A stretch of 21,352 nt of DNA from Pseudomonadota bacterium (GTDB lineage: Bacteria; CALINM01), in NCBI GenBank assembly GCA_026415985.1, contig JAOAGA010000019.1, positions 1 to 21,352 of the forward strand, in the 5' to 3' direction. Under the pieces are notes generated by a model. It saw only the letters and a program-made list of their open reading frames with translations, did no database searches and was not told the origin of the DNA. A program made the translations under genes and the position numbers. Positions 6,759-13,810 of the stretch are shown here, in pieces (position 1 is the first letter of the stretch; every line of letters begins with the position of its first letter).

Positions 6759-7077
6759 AGATAATAAACCCGGAATCTATAAGGTCTTTTAGGAAAATTT
6801 TTACATCTTCCAGAGCGGTTTCATAGGGCACATCAAAATCTTTGCTTATCTCTTCTGCCAGCTGAGAAATAGTCTTGGGTTCTTTAATCTTGTTCCAGAT
6901 ATGATAGCCCATAATGTTAAGCTGAGTCATCAACCCCGCCTTTATAAGGGTTAAAACTCCTAAATTTTCCGCTACTTCATAAATACCTTTGGATAATGCC
7001 TCCTCTGCCTGCCTGAGGTTTTCTTCTTCGACCCTCTCAAAGACATCATCAGAAATTTTAACTGTCATATTTTGCAT
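6751..7077 (-). CDS. PqqD-family peptide chaperone (GeoRSP-type)
   Basis: The 108-residue protein has a PqqD-like winged-helix (RRE) domain in its second half: MGYHIWNKIKEPKTISQLAEEISKDFDVPYETALEDVKIFLKDLIDSGFI follows the pattern of an alpha-helix, 'tv.el...l...y', and a final wing helix with a 'dL...g.i' end. In PQQ and other RiPP pathways PqqD binds the leader of the precursor and delivers it to the radical SAM enzyme. The N-terminal about 45 residues (MTVKISDDVFERVEEENLRQ) are longer than in classical PqqD (about 90 residues). The stop overlaps the radical SAM start by 8 nt, and 19 nt separate it from the upstream beta-helix gene. There is no clear ribosome site; ATG at 7068 is an alternative start. 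Confidence 0.82.
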   Translation of the reverse strand: MQNMTVKISDDVFERVEEENLRQAEEALSKGIYEVAENLGVLTLIKAGLMTQLNIMGYHIWNKIKEPKTISQLAEEISKDFDVPYETALEDVKIFLKDLIDSGFIIYE

Positions 7078-7096
7078 AGTTGTAATTTTTGCAATT

Positions 7097-7849
7097 TTAA
7101 TGCCAATCAGGAAAATTTTTCAGGTTATCTATCAAAATTATCTTAAACTTAAGAGAGTTATCCTTAAGACTATCAAAAACAGATGGAGTTTTTTGAAAAA
7201 AATTATTATATATCTTTATGTCATCCTCCTGAAAAAAACCTCCATATAAATCAAAATTGTTGTCTAAAAAGCTATTTCCTCTTATAACTGTTGATTTTAC
7301 CCCTTCTCTGAGAAATATGGCTATATCGTTTTTGTAAAAGATGTTATCCTCTAAAAACGGCTCTGCCTTAATAAATCTTACCGCAATACTGTTTTTCGAA
7401 AAAATATTTCTTCTTATCTTAATATTTTCTCCGGTAAATCTTATCCCACCATAACCGTCTGAAAAAAAAGAGTTTTCTATTGTTCCCTTAGAGTGGTGAA
7501 TGTGTAAATACCAGCTTCCATTTTTAAAAATTGAGTTTTTTATAACAAAATCAGAATCTTCTATGTGAATAAGGTTCTTGTCTTCAAGCTCAGAGAGATT
7601 TCCGTATCCTTCCACAATTACAGGGTCAGATGAAGCACCATCAAAGATTATAGAACAATTCTCAAAGACCAGACCGCTTTCAAGGCTATTGTTTACTCTT
7701 ATTCTTGTTGAAGGTGCTATAGTAATTTTCTTGTTTTTATATACCATTTGTTCAGAAACATCTATCACACCTGTCAACAGGATATCCTCTGCCCGCAGAT
7801 TCCCGAAAATAAGAATTAAAAGAGTGGCTATAAGACTAATTTTTTTCAT
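7097..7849 (-). CDS. Periplasmic right-handed parallel beta-helix protein (NosD-like repeats)
   Basis: The 250-residue product has a Sec signal peptide (MKKISLIATLLILIFGNLRA, cleavage before EDI). Short solenoid turns of about 20-24 residues follow, with N/D-ladder motifs such as FKNGSWYLHIHHS, FFSDGYGGIRFTG, IFSKNSIAVRF, IFYKNDIAIFL and FLDNNFDLYGG. Such pectate-lyase-like helices occur in NosD/CASH-domain proteins, which bind carbohydrate or assist metal-site assembly. No catalytic site is visible. Its start overlaps the yedE stop by 14 nt, and it directly precedes the PqqD gene. It is the third beta-helix protein of the block, and this placement links the peptide-modifying genes to the envelope genes. 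The function is unknown. Confidence 0.8.
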   Translation of the reverse strand: MKKISLIATLLILIFGNLRAEDILLTGVIDVSEQMVYKNKKITIAPSTRIRVNNSLESGLVFENCSIIFDGASSDPVIVEGYGNLSELEDKNLIHIEDSDFVIKNSIFKNGSWYLHIHHSKGTIENSFFSDGYGGIRFTGENIKIRRNIFSKNSIAVRFIKAEPFLEDNIFYKNDIAIFLREGVKSTVIRGNSFLDNNFDLYGGFFQEDDIKIYNNFFQKTPSVFDSLKDNSLKFKIILIDNLKNFPDWH

Positions 7850-8900
7850 TTTTTAAGATTAGGTTATAACTCAAAAAGGAAAAGATAAGTATCCCTGAAA
7901 AAACACCTATCTTACCCATTAGGGTAGGGCCTGAAGAATCGGAGAGTATCTTAAAGTTTTGGACAAAGGCTCCTCCTATCAGCATACCTAAGAAACATAC
8001 AAAGGCGTTAACATCACCTTCCCCCATCTTTACAAGCTGACGAAAGGGACACCCATCTATAATTACAGCAATGTAGCCTACCAAAGTCATAGAGATAAAA
8101 GACCAAAGATACTCTGTATGACTTCCCGGCTGACCTATGACACCAAATTTCAGTCTTTCGAATATTGCGTTTACGATCAACGCAGATAAAACCAAAGCCA
8201 GCAATGCCATAAAACCTGTTGTCTTTCTGAGAATGATACTATTTCTTATGGAACCGGTAACACAAAACCTTGAATATTGAGAGAAGATACCTATTATCAG
8301 TCCCACAGAGATTGCGTAGATAACAGGACTTTTTTCTGCCCCTGCACCACTGACACTCTCGGCGAAGAGTTCTCCTTTTAAGAAATAGAGAGAAATAAGA
8401 AAAATTACTGAGAGAGGAATTATTATTGATGATCTGTCATTCCTTTTTATGACCGTTTTAAACAATGAGGTATCAATGTCTTCCCTGAGCAATCTGACCG
8501 CTAACCAAACCCCGAAGATTGTTCCGATTATTCCTGCCAAACTATTTAAATCCCCGCCCGCCAGTTTAAGAAGCATCTTTATGGGACACCCGATAAAAAC
8601 CGCACTGCCTATTATCATAAAAATTCCGCCGAGAAAGGAATGAATGATTGATGCAGAGTATCTCGTGATAAACTCTCTTCTTACCACAGCGGAGACAAAG
8701 CTTCCTATAACTATAAATATCATCTCAGGCCTTATATACTGCATTAGCATGTTATTGTGAAGCCTCAGGGCACCGGAAAAGTTCTCCATAAAACAGGATA
8801 TACAAATACCGGTATTTATCGGATTGCCCCAGACAGAAAGAAGGGCACCGAAAAGACCTATCAAAAGAGCGGTAAAGATAAAAATCAGATTTTCTTTCAT
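7836..8900 (-). CDS. yedE: YedE-type membrane transporter (putative selenium transporter, YeeE/YedE family)
   Basis: This is a polytopic inner-membrane protein of 354 residues with about 9-10 hydrophobic segments. It consists of two homologous halves, each with a conserved Cys motif: GCPIKMLLKLAGGDLN (from Cys105) and GCPFRQLVKMGEGDVNAFV in the second half. The N-terminal NPINTGICISCFMENFSGALRLHN...QYIRPE resembles the YedE subfamily annotated as a putative selenium transporter. The general YeeE/YedE family moves reduced sulfur species such as thiosulfate. The start overlaps the upstream stop in GGATGA (4-nt overlap). Selenium specificity is inferred from subfamily resemblance and from the cysteine desulfurase in the same block; no selA, selD or yedF gene is in the window. 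Confidence 0.82.
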   Translation of the reverse strand: MKENLIFIFTALLIGLFGALLSVWGNPINTGICISCFMENFSGALRLHNNMLMQYIRPEMIFIVIGSFVSAVVRREFITRYSASIIHSFLGGIFMIIGSAVFIGCPIKMLLKLAGGDLNSLAGIIGTIFGVWLAVRLLREDIDTSLFKTVIKRNDRSSIIIPLSVIFLISLYFLKGELFAESVSGAGAEKSPVIYAISVGLIIGIFSQYSRFCVTGSIRNSIILRKTTGFMALLALVLSALIVNAIFERLKFGVIGQPGSHTEYLWSFISMTLVGYIAVIIDGCPFRQLVKMGEGDVNAFVCFLGMLIGGAFVQNFKILSDSSGPTLMGKIGVFSGILIFSFLSYNLILKNEKN

Positions 8901-9358
8901 CCACAGCCACCTTTAAGTTTGCTGTCTATTAAATGACGGTAATTTTTAAACTCTTCCCTGCCTGTTATCTTTTCTGAGATTTTGTTGAGTATTCTTCTTA
9001 CATTATCAGGATAATAACCATCATAAAGGACCTGCTCTTCTCTTATGGCACCGGCAATCAGCTCAAGGCCCTCCTTTTCCTTACCCGTCTCAAAATAGAT
9101 CAGACCCAAATAAAATTTGGCAAAGACATTATTTGACAATCTTTCATCTTTAAGAAAAATTATTGCCTCTTCCGTTTTGTCCTCTTTTAACAAATCTATC
9201 GCCCTTTCAACCTCTCTCCTCTTCATTTCCAAACTCAGATAAATTGTCTCCTTGGGATTTGATTTTGGTATGCTAAGAAAGTGTAGATCTCTGATCAGAA
9301 AAGCAAGATAAGCCAAAGATAAAAAAAGTACTGATAAGGTTATTAATCTAATCTTCAT
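8897..9358 (-). CDS. Membrane-anchored small TPR-like protein, unknown function
   Basis: I do not recognise a family. The 153-residue protein has one N-terminal membrane segment (about residues 4-22). A charged helical region follows with a TPR-like rhythm (EVERAIDLLKEDKTEEAIIFLKDE; AKFYLGLIYFETGKEKEGLELIAGAI). The end is unusual: KLKGGCG, a Gly-rich tail with a single Cys four codons before the yedE start. It follows the PhnD-like gene with no gap (TAAATG) and overlaps yedE by 4 nt, so the three are surely co-expressed. It may scaffold the transporter or the binding protein. The C-terminal GGCG could be a metal or thiol handle, but that is speculation. Confidence 0.75.
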   Translation of the reverse strand: MKIRLITLSVLFLSLAYLAFLIRDLHFLSIPKSNPKETIYLSLEMKRREVERAIDLLKEDKTEEAIIFLKDERLSNNVFAKFYLGLIYFETGKEKEGLELIAGAIREEQVLYDGYYPDNVRRILNKISEKITGREEFKNYRHLIDSKLKGGCG

Positions 9359-10258
9359 TTAATATCTCTGATAGGGGGGAAAATTTATCCTTTTAAGTAT
9401 CTCTCTAAGACCGTCATAATCTTTATCTGCCAGCTCCTCAAAGCCTTCAATCTTTGATGCCCTGAAAATATTTATCCTTTCACCATTAATCTCGACGGTT
9501 GTGTTTTTGTCTATTTTCAAGAGTGCCTTCTTAACCTTTTCAACGACATCATCAGGTAGCCCCTTCCTGTAACCGAAGGTGCAATAGGGATGGATATCCG
9601 TTTTTGCTATTATCTTAAAGTCTTCATCAAGCTTGATCTTTCCTTCCTTTTGCATCTCTTCCAGATCAAGCAGTGGCGCGGTTCCCGCATCATAGGCACC
9701 AAACCAGACACCGTATATTATCTTTTCATGCTGAAATGAATGAGAGGGCTGATAGAGAATCTTAAGATCTTTATAGGGATCTATGCCTCCCCTTATCATC
9801 ATATCAAACTGAGTAACATAACCAAAGGGAGCAAAGGTGGGACCGAATATCATCTTTTTACCCTTTAGGTCTTTGATTGAGTTTATATTGCTATCCTTTC
9901 TTACGATTATTGTCCCCATCGTTTTTGACCCGTATATGCCATTTTTTTCTGAGACCAGGAGATTAACCCCGTATTCTTTGTTTAGGATTATATACAGGAT
10001 TGAGTTTGTGTGGGTAAAATCATACTGTTCTTTCTTAAATCTTTCTTCAAAATCAACTGTATCAATAGCGGAAAGGACAAAGTTATATCCTGTCTCCTTC
10101 TTAAGGTATTCCATTAACGGTTGAAACCTCTCCTTTGTCTCTTTCTCACTATTACAAATCATAAAGCCTATCTTATAGGTCCTTCCGCCTCCGCTTACAC
10201 TTCCCTTACAGGCAGATGTAACTATCAAGAATAATAGAAACAATGCCAATCTTTTCAT
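9359..10258 (-). CDS. PhnD-like phosphate/phosphonate-type substrate-binding lipoprotein
   Basis: The 299-residue product has a lipoprotein signal with lipobox VTSAC (Cys17), then a type II periplasmic binding fold of the PhnD family. Visible marks are YKIGFMICNS, FQPLMEYLKKETGY, FTHTNSILYIIL, GSKTMGTIIVRKDSNINSIKDLKGKKMIFG, GAYDAGTAPLLDL and FGYRKGLPDDVVEKVKKAL. PhnD proteins bind phosphonate, phosphite or phosphate for an ABC importer, but many members of this broad family act as sensors or sit with redox operons. No permease or ATPase of the PhnCE type is present, so import by the usual complex is not supported here. The gene has its own promoter (10306-10278) and a GAGGTAGG ribosome site, so it begins a second transcription start within the block. 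The ligand is unknown. Confidence 0.85.
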   Translation of the reverse strand: MKRLALFLLFLIVTSACKGSVSGGGRTYKIGFMICNSEKETKERFQPLMEYLKKETGYNFVLSAIDTVDFEERFKKEQYDFTHTNSILYIILNKEYGVNLLVSEKNGIYGSKTMGTIIVRKDSNINSIKDLKGKKMIFGPTFAPFGYVTQFDMMIRGGIDPYKDLKILYQPSHSFQHEKIIYGVWFGAYDAGTAPLLDLEEMQKEGKIKLDEDFKIIAKTDIHPYCTFGYRKGLPDDVVEKVKKALLKIDKNTTVEINGERINIFRASKIEGFEELADKDYDGLREILKRINFPPYQRY

Positions 10259-10277
10259 TAAACCGCCTACCTCATAA

Positions 10278-10306
10278 AAATTATCAATCTGTTAAAAAAC
10301 TGTCAA
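10278..10306 (-). promoter_or_regulatory. Predicted promoter of the PhnD-like gene and downstream operon
   Basis: Minus-strand TTGACA (10306-10301), a 17-nt spacer and TAATTT (10283-10278) lie in the 97-bp gap before the gene at 10258. A good ribosome site (GAGGTAGG) follows. It is the clearest internal promoter seen in the minus-strand block. Confidence 0.6.
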
Positions 10307-10355
10307 CAAGGGATAGGATGAATATTTTCTGCGACGCTAAATTCAGACCTATCAC

Positions 10356-11354
10356 CTATTCTTTATACAATCTGAGCCCGTAAGCTCCTTCAAAGCCTTT
10401 AATGTCAGAATTACCCTTTAAATAAATATCAAATCTGCCGTTTTTCGTGAAAGTAATATTTTCGCCGGTCAGAATGGAGCTATCAAGAGATATGCCGTCA
10501 AGAAGATTATTTGATATTTCACCGGAGTTTATTTCTACATCTGAGCTTTCAAAAGAAAGTCCCCTTAAAAGGGCACCTTTGGAAAAAATCCTGTCAGCCC
10601 TTATTTCTGAATTTTTTCCATAAAAATTCTGCATGCTATCAAATATGGAAAGATTTGAAATTTCAGCCTTTGAAAACCTGACCTTAATCCCAAAAAGAGA
10701 GTTATTATTGATCTCAATATTCTTTAAAATTACATCGCTATACAAAAAGTTTATACCGCCTATATTGTTGTAAAGAGAAGTGCTTACAACCTCTGCCTTT
10801 GAGTTTCTGAACTGTAGGGCGGTATTGTTATTGTAAAAACTGCAGTTTTGAATACTAATTTTTCCCTCCTGACTTTGAAAACCACGCATGTTATTCCTGA
10901 AGATTGTATTAAGTATCTTCAGATTGGAAAAATGGGAATGAAGCGCCATGTAGGCATCTTCAAAAACTGCGTAATTAAGGACTGACTCACTGTCAACACT
11001 CATAATACTAAAGCCAAGCCAGCTCCCCTTTTCTTTTCTGTCAGACTCAAAAACAACAGGTTTATCCTTACTTCCTAAAACTGTAACCCTGCCCTGACTT
11101 AAAATCTCACTCTCTCCGATGCCATCCCTGTCATCATCCAGAAATATAAAGATAACCCTTGTGCCGGGATTAATCAGAAGTGAGGCATTTTCGTTAACGG
11201 TAATCCTGCCCTCTATATATATCGTTCCTGAGAAGGTGTTATCTCCTTCTAAGGTAAGCTCTTTTAGCCTCACATCCCTGAAATCTTCCGCAAAAAGGCT
11301 TTTATTACTGGTTAGTAAAATCAGCAAAAATAATATTATCTTTTTTATTTTCAT
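10356..11354 (-). CDS. Periplasmic parallel beta-helix protein (NosD-like)
   Basis: From the ATG at 11354 the product is 332 residues with a clear Sec signal (MKIKKIILFLLILLTSNKSLFA). A capping region follows (LEGDNTFSGTIYIEGRITVNENASLLINPGTRVIFIFLDDDRDGIGES). Many beta-helix turns come next, with repeated N-rich corners: IFRNNMRGFQSQEGKISIQNCSFYNNNTALQF, LYNNIGGINFLYS, ISNNLLDGISLDSS. The acidic DDDRDGIGE loop looks like a calcium-binding site. The open frame extends upstream to 11411, but that would place extra hydrophobic residues before the signal peptide. The chosen start overlaps the upstream beta-helix gene by 50 nt. No enzymatic motif is visible. A stabilising role for an envelope complex, as for NosD, is inference. 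Confidence 0.8.
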   Translation of the reverse strand: MKIKKIILFLLILLTSNKSLFAEDFRDVRLKELTLEGDNTFSGTIYIEGRITVNENASLLINPGTRVIFIFLDDDRDGIGESEILSQGRVTVLGSKDKPVVFESDRKEKGSWLGFSIMSVDSESVLNYAVFEDAYMALHSHFSNLKILNTIFRNNMRGFQSQEGKISIQNCSFYNNNTALQFRNSKAEVVSTSLYNNIGGINFLYSDVILKNIEINNNSLFGIKVRFSKAEISNLSIFDSMQNFYGKNSEIRADRIFSKGALLRGLSFESSDVEINSGEISNNLLDGISLDSSILTGENITFTKNGRFDIYLKGNSDIKGFEGAYGLRLYKE

Positions 11355-12087
11355 AAGATTTAATCTTAATAAGATTGAAATCAATACATTGATTAGACAT
11401 AACAATACCATAGAGATTGTCTCTTACAACAAGGTTTTCAATATTATGAGGGCATCTTCTCAATAAAACTCCTTCATCATTTTTTTCTACAATTACGTTT
11501 GAAAAATTGGTTCTTTCTGAGTTATTTATAATGGCGTTCTCGTTTTTTGAAAAGTAAGCATCTGATATTTCCGCCGATCCTCCATTTCCAAGAACTGAGA
11601 TGCCAATCTTATTCCCTACAAATTTAGAATCTTTCAGATACACGTTACCATTAATCAGGTTAATTGCATTATAGGCGTTATTAATCTCCATATTTTCTGC
11701 CTTTAGCACACCTTTATTTACAATAATACCACCCCAGTTAATACCTGTCTTATCTAAGGAAGTAAAAATGACAGGTTTTTCCTTTGTCCCCTTTACAGTT
11801 AACCTGCCTTCTACAACTATCTCTGTCTCAGGCATGAGAAAAACCGGTTCAGTCCTTGATATATCTGATTTTTCAACGAGAATCGCTGACCCTTCTTCTA
11901 TCTCAACATGAGAGCCGCTGGCAATTAATAAATCTTTTTCTATTTTCACCTTTCCATTAAGTTTGATATCTTTTGCTATAATACCACCTATAACAGTAAT
12001 ATCAGATGGTTGACTATTTTTTTTTTCTTCAATGGTTGCGGTACAGGAAGAAAGGATGAGGGATATAAACAATAAAAAGACTACCAT
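11305..12087 (-). CDS. Parallel beta-helix lipoprotein
   Basis: The 260-residue product has a short lipoprotein signal with lipobox ILSSC (Cys15). Then comes a beta-helix with an N-terminal strand series (GGIIAKDIKLNGKVKIEKDLLIASG, EIVVEGRLTVKGTKEKPVIFTS) and turns such as GGIIVNKGVLKAENMEINNAYNAINLINGNVYLKDS. The phrase 'V-x-G-T-K-E-K-P-V-I-F-T-S' is shared in style with the next gene's VLGSKDKPVVFES, so the two are probably paralogues. The ATG lies in ATGGTAG, overlapping the upstream stop by 7 nt, and the 3' end runs 50 nt into the next gene. It is anchored to a membrane by lipid, whereas the neighbour is soluble. The function is unknown. Confidence 0.78.
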   Translation of the reverse strand: MVVFLLFISLILSSCTATIEEKKNSQPSDITVIGGIIAKDIKLNGKVKIEKDLLIASGSHVEIEEGSAILVEKSDISRTEPVFLMPETEIVVEGRLTVKGTKEKPVIFTSLDKTGINWGGIIVNKGVLKAENMEINNAYNAINLINGNVYLKDSKFVGNKIGISVLGNGGSAEISDAYFSKNENAIINNSERTNFSNVIVEKNDEGVLLRRCPHNIENLVVRDNLYGIVMSNQCIDFNLIKIKSYENKKDNIIFADFTNQ

Positions 12088-12554
12088 AAGCCTTTCTCCA
12101 TGAGATATTCCTTAATTGTTCTTTTTATCTTACCCTTTTTTTCTACAAGGACATTTAAATCATCCAAATCCTTTTTGCTCAGCCCCTTTGACAGGTTAGT
12201 TATTGCCTCTAAGAGACTATTAAACCTCAGATCTTCTTCAATCTTTTTTCTATAGAAAAGGGTTATTTTTTTATCCTTTGTCAGATTAAGCCCTTTTGTC
12301 TTATCGGAACCGTAGGAAAAGGCTAAAATATCAATCTGCTCTTTCTCAAGAAGCCTCGGGATAATCTCTGAATCAACCTCTTTTAACACAACATTAATAC
12401 CGGTCTTTTCTTTTATATAAACATCAAGGATGCTGGCAATGATGTAAGATTCGATGTTTTTTCTTTCATAACCGACAAACAGCTCCGGACCAAAACAGGC
12501 CAGGGAATTTTTGGTCAGAAAAATAAAAATAAACAGAAAAATTAATCTTCTCAT
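12081..12554 (-). CDS. Small periplasmic solute-binding-like protein (OpuAC-type N-terminal lobe)
   Basis: The ATG at 12554 overlaps the stop of the NapH-like gene (ATGA) and gives 157 residues with a Sec signal (MRRLIFLFIFIFLTKNSLA). A longer frame from 12572 adds six residues without benefit. The mature part begins with FVGYERKNIESYIIASILDVYIKEKTGINVVLKEVDSEIIPRLLEKEQIDILAFSYGSD, which resembles the first lobe of glycine-betaine/choline-type binding proteins (xxGSKxFTEqyil...). It is only half the length of a normal binding protein (about 270-300 residues), so it may be a truncated paralogue or a single-lobe protein with a new role. No permease is nearby. The fold assignment is tentative. 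Confidence 0.6.
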   Translation of the reverse strand: MRRLIFLFIFIFLTKNSLACFGPELFVGYERKNIESYIIASILDVYIKEKTGINVVLKEVDSEIIPRLLEKEQIDILAFSYGSDKTKGLNLTKDKKITLFYRKKIEEDLRFNSLLEAITNLSKGLSKKDLDDLNVLVEKKGKIKRTIKEYLMEKGLW

Positions 12555-13810
12555 ATAAATACAAAAAGCCATTTTATGATGATATATTCAATAAAGAAAA
12601 AGATAAAGGTAAAAAGAAGCCCCAAGGGGATTGTGACAGGTAACTTTTCTTTAAAAATTTTTACCATACCTGCTGAATAAAAGAAGACAGGCAGGATAAA
12701 AAGGATTATCCTGAAATATTCTATCGGTATGATATCTCCGGGAATATCAAAATTATAGGCTAATCTGAGAGTTACCACATCTTTTCCTGAGGGATCAAGA
12801 ACTGCATAGGGCAGAAACTTAATGCGGGAGTTAATTTTAACGAGAGCAAGTATCATATGCACCGATAAGGTTGAGAAGATAAAGTAGGAGATATACTTAC
12901 CAAATGATTGCCTGTCAAAAATTTTTATTAAAAATGCCGATAAGATAAAAAACGCCAAGGGATATATAAAAACACCAAAAAATGTTGTCAAAGGCAGAAT
13001 TAACTTATGAGAAAGGCTTAAAATCTCCGTTATCTTATAAGGTATATAGACAAAAATCTCCCTCACATCTCTTACAACTCTTATAAAAGCCATAAAGGTA
13101 AGGCCCGTAAGCACTGAAAAAATAAAAAAATCGGCTCTGTTAAAATCAGGCAGAGATACGCCTTTTAAGGGGTTAGTTAAAGATAGCTTCAAGCCTTTGC
13201 TATCCTTAAAACATCTCAGACAAAGGTGACAATCCTCTTTTTTTATATCACAGGGGTTAAGAAGAACAGGACATTGATTTTTTACATTGCAATCACCTTC
13301 TGAACTCAATTTAACAGAGGAAAAGAGTCCGTAAAATTTCAGGAAGGCACTGGCAGGGCAAAGCAACAGACAAAAACTGTTTCCGTTAAAGATTAGCCCC
13401 ATCACTGCGGATAACGAAAAGGCGCAGATTATCAGTATTGTTGTCAGATGAGGATGTCTTGAAATATTGAACGTTATAACCAATAAAAAGACCAGTAGCA
13501 GAGTAAAGGCCTGAAGTATGGAAAATTTGAGGTTTATCTTTTTATTAAGACCAATTTTTGACATAAGGTAGTTTATCTCACCGACGGGACATAGGGCACA
13601 AAAAAACCTCCCCAGAGGTATCAGCAGAACAGAGCCCATAAGAAAGATTACCCAAAAGGAGAAATTGGTCAGATTTGAATACATAAAAAGGGCATAAGCA
13701 CCCTCTCCCGAATAGATTCCCCAACCATTAAAAACAAGAAAGAGAGAGAACAAAATCAGTAATTTTCTAATGATAGAGACTATATGGTAAAGCTGGTTTA
13801 CCTTTTTCAT
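12551..13810 (-). CDS. NapH/NosR-like polyferredoxin membrane protein
   Basis: The 419-residue inner-membrane protein has about 9-10 hydrophobic helices and two Cys pairs at helix ends: Cys71-x2-Cys74 in GRFFCALCPVGEINYLMSK and Cys147-x3-Cys151 in SFCLLLCPASAFLKFYG. A cytoplasmic-type ferredoxin region follows, with Cys174, 180, 187, 194, 197 and 200 (CHLCLRC). This is the layout of the NapH/NosR/CcoG family, which passes electrons from the quinol pool or cytoplasm to periplasmic reductases or maturation systems. The ferredoxin region has one tidy Cx2Cx2C cluster motif and scattered extra Cys rather than two classic Cx2Cx2Cx3CP motifs. The start lies 44 nt inside the HEAT-lipoprotein gene. 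It is the likely electron-supply component of the block. Confidence 0.82.
   Translation of the reverse strand: MKKVNQLYHIVSIIRKLLILFSLFLVFNGWGIYSGEGAYALFMYSNLTNFSFWVIFLMGSVLLIPLGRFFCALCPVGEINYLMSKIGLNKKINLKFSILQAFTLLLVFLLVITFNISRHPHLTTILIICAFSLSAVMGLIFNGNSFCLLLCPASAFLKFYGLFSSVKLSSEGDCNVKNQCPVLLNPCDIKKEDCHLCLRCFKDSKGLKLSLTNPLKGVSLPDFNRADFFIFSVLTGLTFMAFIRVVRDVREIFVYIPYKITEILSLSHKLILPLTTFFGVFIYPLAFFILSAFLIKIFDRQSFGKYISYFIFSTLSVHMILALVKINSRIKFLPYAVLDPSGKDVVTLRLAYNFDIPGDIIPIEYFRIILFILPVFFYSAGMVKIFKEKLPVTIPLGLLFTFIFFFIEYIIIKWLFVFI

Noticed and set aside
11355-11411. Upstream start of the second beta-helix protein
   Set aside because: It would put 19 residues ahead of a clean Sec signal peptide and extend the overlap with the upstream gene.
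7097-13810. Nitrous oxide reductase (nos) operon suggested by NosD-like and NapH/NosR-like genes
   Set aside because: No nosZ, nosF, nosY or nosL is present, and the beta-helix proteins lack specific NosD features that I could confirm.
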